The position numbers were made by a program, and so were the translations under genes. Below are positions 4,096 through 6,136 of a stretch of 6,136 nucleotides of DNA, in pieces. The stretch comes from Eubacteriales bacterium (lineage in GTDB: Bacteria; Bacillota; Clostridia; Peptostreptococcales; Anaerovoracaceae): contig JAQUJQ010000099.1 in NCBI GenBank assembly GCA_028680875.1, positions 1-6,136 of the forward strand, given 5' to 3'. The notes under the pieces are model-generated. The model worked only from the letters and a program-made list of their open reading frames with translations. It did no database searches and was not told where the DNA came from. Numbering within the stretch: position 1 is the first letter of the stretch; each line of letters begins with the position of its first letter.

Positions 4096-6136
4096 TTAGA
4101 ATGTCATTATATAAGATTCTCCTTCATTGACTTGAATATGTTTCAGATTTTTTTTTCTACCATCCGAAAGTGAAAATTTATCTAAGGACAGAGAACCTTT
4201 CAGTACTTCCAGTTTCACACTTGAGTCCCCTACATCACAAAGCCCCCAAGCATAGCCATTACTCCAAAAATATGTCCCCGGACGAGAGGTGACAGACATT
4301 GTCTTGTCCGTTCCTGAGTACTGAAACTCACTTAAGGCAATAACAGAAGCCCAACTGGCCATTGATCGGGCATAATGATGTCCACATTCCGGTTCGCTAA
4401 ACGGATTTCTCTTAGCGCCATCATGACGTTTACGAATAGCCTCGATACATTTTAACGCTTCTTCTTCCATATTCTCATAGATCATTCCAACGGCCGCGCT
4501 GTATTCAAAACCTGTCATAACCTCTGCGAAATAAGGAAATGGAACCTCTAGCCGGCCGTTGGGCCATGAAGCCATCAAGAGTCCAGCCTCATCCCCCATC
4601 ACATAAGAACGCATGTTGTTAAAGTGACGACTAAAGTCTTCCACATAATTGTATTTCATAATACTCTTAAGCGTTGTTCGTATATGGGCCTTATTACCCA
4701 GATATCCCAGACCACAAATATGTGCCATATATTGCCCGACCAACTGATCAACAAGACACCCCCGACCTAACTGAAATGAAGGAATAGAAGTATTGGGATC
4801 ATGCACATCCAGAAACTCAAACGTACGAGGATCTGTAATTTTATGTTCATAATATTCTCCATTAAAAAGATTTTCATCCATCCAGGCACTTCCTTGTTCA
4901 AAAAGACGGCGGCATTTTCCTGCGAAAGATTGATCCTTCATCGCTAAAGCCATTTCTTCAGCAGCCCGTAAGGCTCCCATATACCAAAAGCCCATCTGAG
5001 GGTTAGGACCATAGTAATCAACATCCATTGTATTATGCTGGCGACCTTCCATGACTCCGTCCTGATTGCCATCCCAACCTTTTTCTGTCCATGCATATGA
5101 AAGTACTTTCTTTATCTGCCCCCAATTGGATCCCAGAAATTGGTTATCTCCCGAAAGTTGCCATTCCCGGTAAACCTTCATAATACACCCCATCTGTCCG
5201 TCCGCAGCAGCAGCATTTCCTTTATTGGCTTCCGACAAAGGTAACGACGCCCTGAAGTTCATCAAGCCATTCTCCTTTGTAGCATAGTTAAATTCCACAT
5301 CCCGCATCGTTTTGGCCAGATTCCCAAAAAGAAAAGGTGTCGCCACTTCATAATTCCATACATGAGTACATGAGCCGGCGCAAGAGCCAAAACGATCCAT
5401 GACACCTTCCCAGCCCATCATATGTCCACTGGGTAGCCGGAACACTGTCTGGGAACGTAATGTTGCCAGATTAAATAAAGCAGCCTCTTTGACTACTTCG
5501 GGGTAAGAAGTTTTTAATAATGCATTCACAAAAGAGAGTGTTTCTTTTTCCAAACGAGGAATTTGAGGGACAATCTTTTCCGCTGCATCCCATGCATCAG
5601 GATATAACTGACTATAATAATTTCCTACAACCGTATTTGACCATGCTTTACGATTGGGGAAATTCCAGGTAAGGAAAAAAGTGAATGTCTCTTTGCCATG
5701 AGGCGGTATTATTTTCTTTATTGCCAAGGAAGCCATTGGATCCTGGTCTTCCAACTTATCCCGCTCCGTCAAGATTCCATCTTCACTAAAATCATCCCAG
5801 AAATTAAGGATTCCATTATTCCAGCTATCTTGCCTCGACGAAGTACGAAAAGTAACACCATCCATAGCCTGCGTTACTAATGCCATCGTTCCCCAAGCTG
5901 TATCTTCCCGATCAACACTATCCGAATAGAAATAAATCCCCTGTAGACCGTCTGTCTGACGGAATTCATTTTTATTATTTTTTGCACCAATTGGTATATA
6001 ATCACCTTTCCAATCAGTTCTAAATTGACTCCCATCTTTTCCTATAAAATTACGTATAGAACCACAAACGGAGACTTCTACTGATTGTCCGGTGATATTC
6101 TCCACTTCATAAGAGAGGATAGCTACAGGAAGCCCA
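4096..6136 (-). CDS. GH116-family glycoside hydrolase (N-terminus outside window)
   Basis: Retaining glycosidase of family GH116, which includes beta-glucosidases, beta-xylosidases and the glucosylceramidase GBA2. The frame stays open to the window edge (GLPVAILSYEVENITGQSVE…), so the GTG at 6105 is an internal Val codon and the true start lies beyond 6136. In the 679 visible residues, the first 190 or so are the GH116 N-terminal beta-sandwich and about 200-600 the (alpha/alpha)6 catalytic barrel. Motifs are MDRFGSCAGSCTHVWNYE with nucleophile Glu263 (codon 5347-5349), HNTMDVDYYGPN with acid/base Asp371 (5023-5025, aligned to the TYD of GBA2-type enzymes), GCLVDQLVGQY, and NPFSEPECGHHYARSMASW, which carries the substrate-binding Glu and Arg. 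A tail of about 75 residues (from PGTYFWSNGYAWG) looks like a small beta domain. Whether it has a signal peptide cannot be seen. It is followed closely by the RbsD/FucU-like gene. Substrate unknown. Confidence 0.93.
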   Translation of the reverse strand, partial: GLPVAILSYEVENITGQSVEVSVCGSIRNFIGKDGSQFRTDWKGDYIPIGAKNNKNEFRQTDGLQGIYFYSDSVDREDTAWGTMALVTQAMDGVTFRTSSRQDSWNNGILNFWDDFSEDGILTERDKLEDQDPMASLAIKKIIPPHGKETFTFFLTWNFPNRKAWSNTVVGNYYSQLYPDAWDAAEKIVPQIPRLEKETLSFVNALLKTSYPEVVKEAALFNLATLRSQTVFRLPSGHMMGWEGVMDRFGSCAGSCTHVWNYEVATPFLFGNLAKTMRDVEFNYATKENGLMNFRASLPLSEANKGNAAAADGQMGCIMKVYREWQLSGDNQFLGSNWGQIKKVLSYAWTEKGWDGNQDGVMEGRQHNTMDVDYYGPNPQMGFWYMGALRAAEEMALAMKDQSFAGKCRRLFEQGSAWMDENLFNGEYYEHKITDPRTFEFLDVHDPNTSIPSFQLGRGCLVDQLVGQYMAHICGLGYLGNKAHIRTTLKSIMKYNYVEDFSRHFNNMRSYVMGDEAGLLMASWPNGRLEVPFPYFAEVMTGFEYSAAVGMIYENMEEEALKCIEAIRKRHDGAKRNPFSEPECGHHYARSMASWASVIALSEFQYSGTDKTMSVTSRPGTYFWSNGYAWGLCDVGDSSVKLEVLKGSLSLDKFSLSDGRKKNLKHIQVNEGESYIMTF

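Noticed and set aside
6103..6105. GTG at 6105 as the start of the GH116 gene
   Set aside because: The frame continues upstream to the edge as GLPVAILSYE, a sensible GH116 N-domain sequence, so the GTG encodes an internal Val.

Overview
The window looks like a piece of a carbohydrate-degrading region of a Bacteroidota genome, probably Bacteroidales. The evidence is two large glycoside hydrolase genes on one strand, signal peptides followed by Gln-Asp, no Shine-Dalgarno sequence at the main starts, AT-rich spacers, and a Bacteroidota-type promoter (TTG, 20 bases, TATATTTG) in front of the transposase. All genes lie on the minus strand, so transcription runs from right to left.

Right to left: (1) 6136-4096 is a GH116-family glycosidase whose N-terminus lies beyond the window edge. 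(2) 4076-3522, only 19 bases further on, is a small exported RbsD/FucU-like protein, a predicted sugar mutarotase, most likely in the same operon. (3) 3521-3142 is an AT-rich stretch with no intact gene. It holds two short protein-like reading frames that look like remnants, and a weak terminator-like hairpin. (4) 3135-1756 is a complete 1,380-base IS5-type insertion sequence. It has 17-base terminal inverted repeats, TAATTA on both sides, one transposase gene and its own promoter. (5) 1686-1 is the N-terminal 562 residues of an exported GH2-family glycosidase, which runs off the left edge without a stop.

Functionally, GH116 and GH2 would release sugars from a glycoside or polysaccharide, and the exported RbsD/FucU-like protein could interconvert anomers or ring forms of the released sugar. 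The sequence does not reveal the substrate. The insertion sequence separates the GH2 gene from whatever lay upstream. Joining its flanks puts the end of a reading frame (…LHELFSN, stop) 60 bases before the GH2 start, so the GH2 gene was probably a downstream operon member whose upstream partner is now reduced to a fragment.

The most notable points are the export signal on the RbsD/FucU-like protein, an Asp where the third catalytic acid (Glu) of the transposase is expected, and the degraded junction between the two glycosidase loci. I found no CRISPR array, tRNA, rRNA or defence system.
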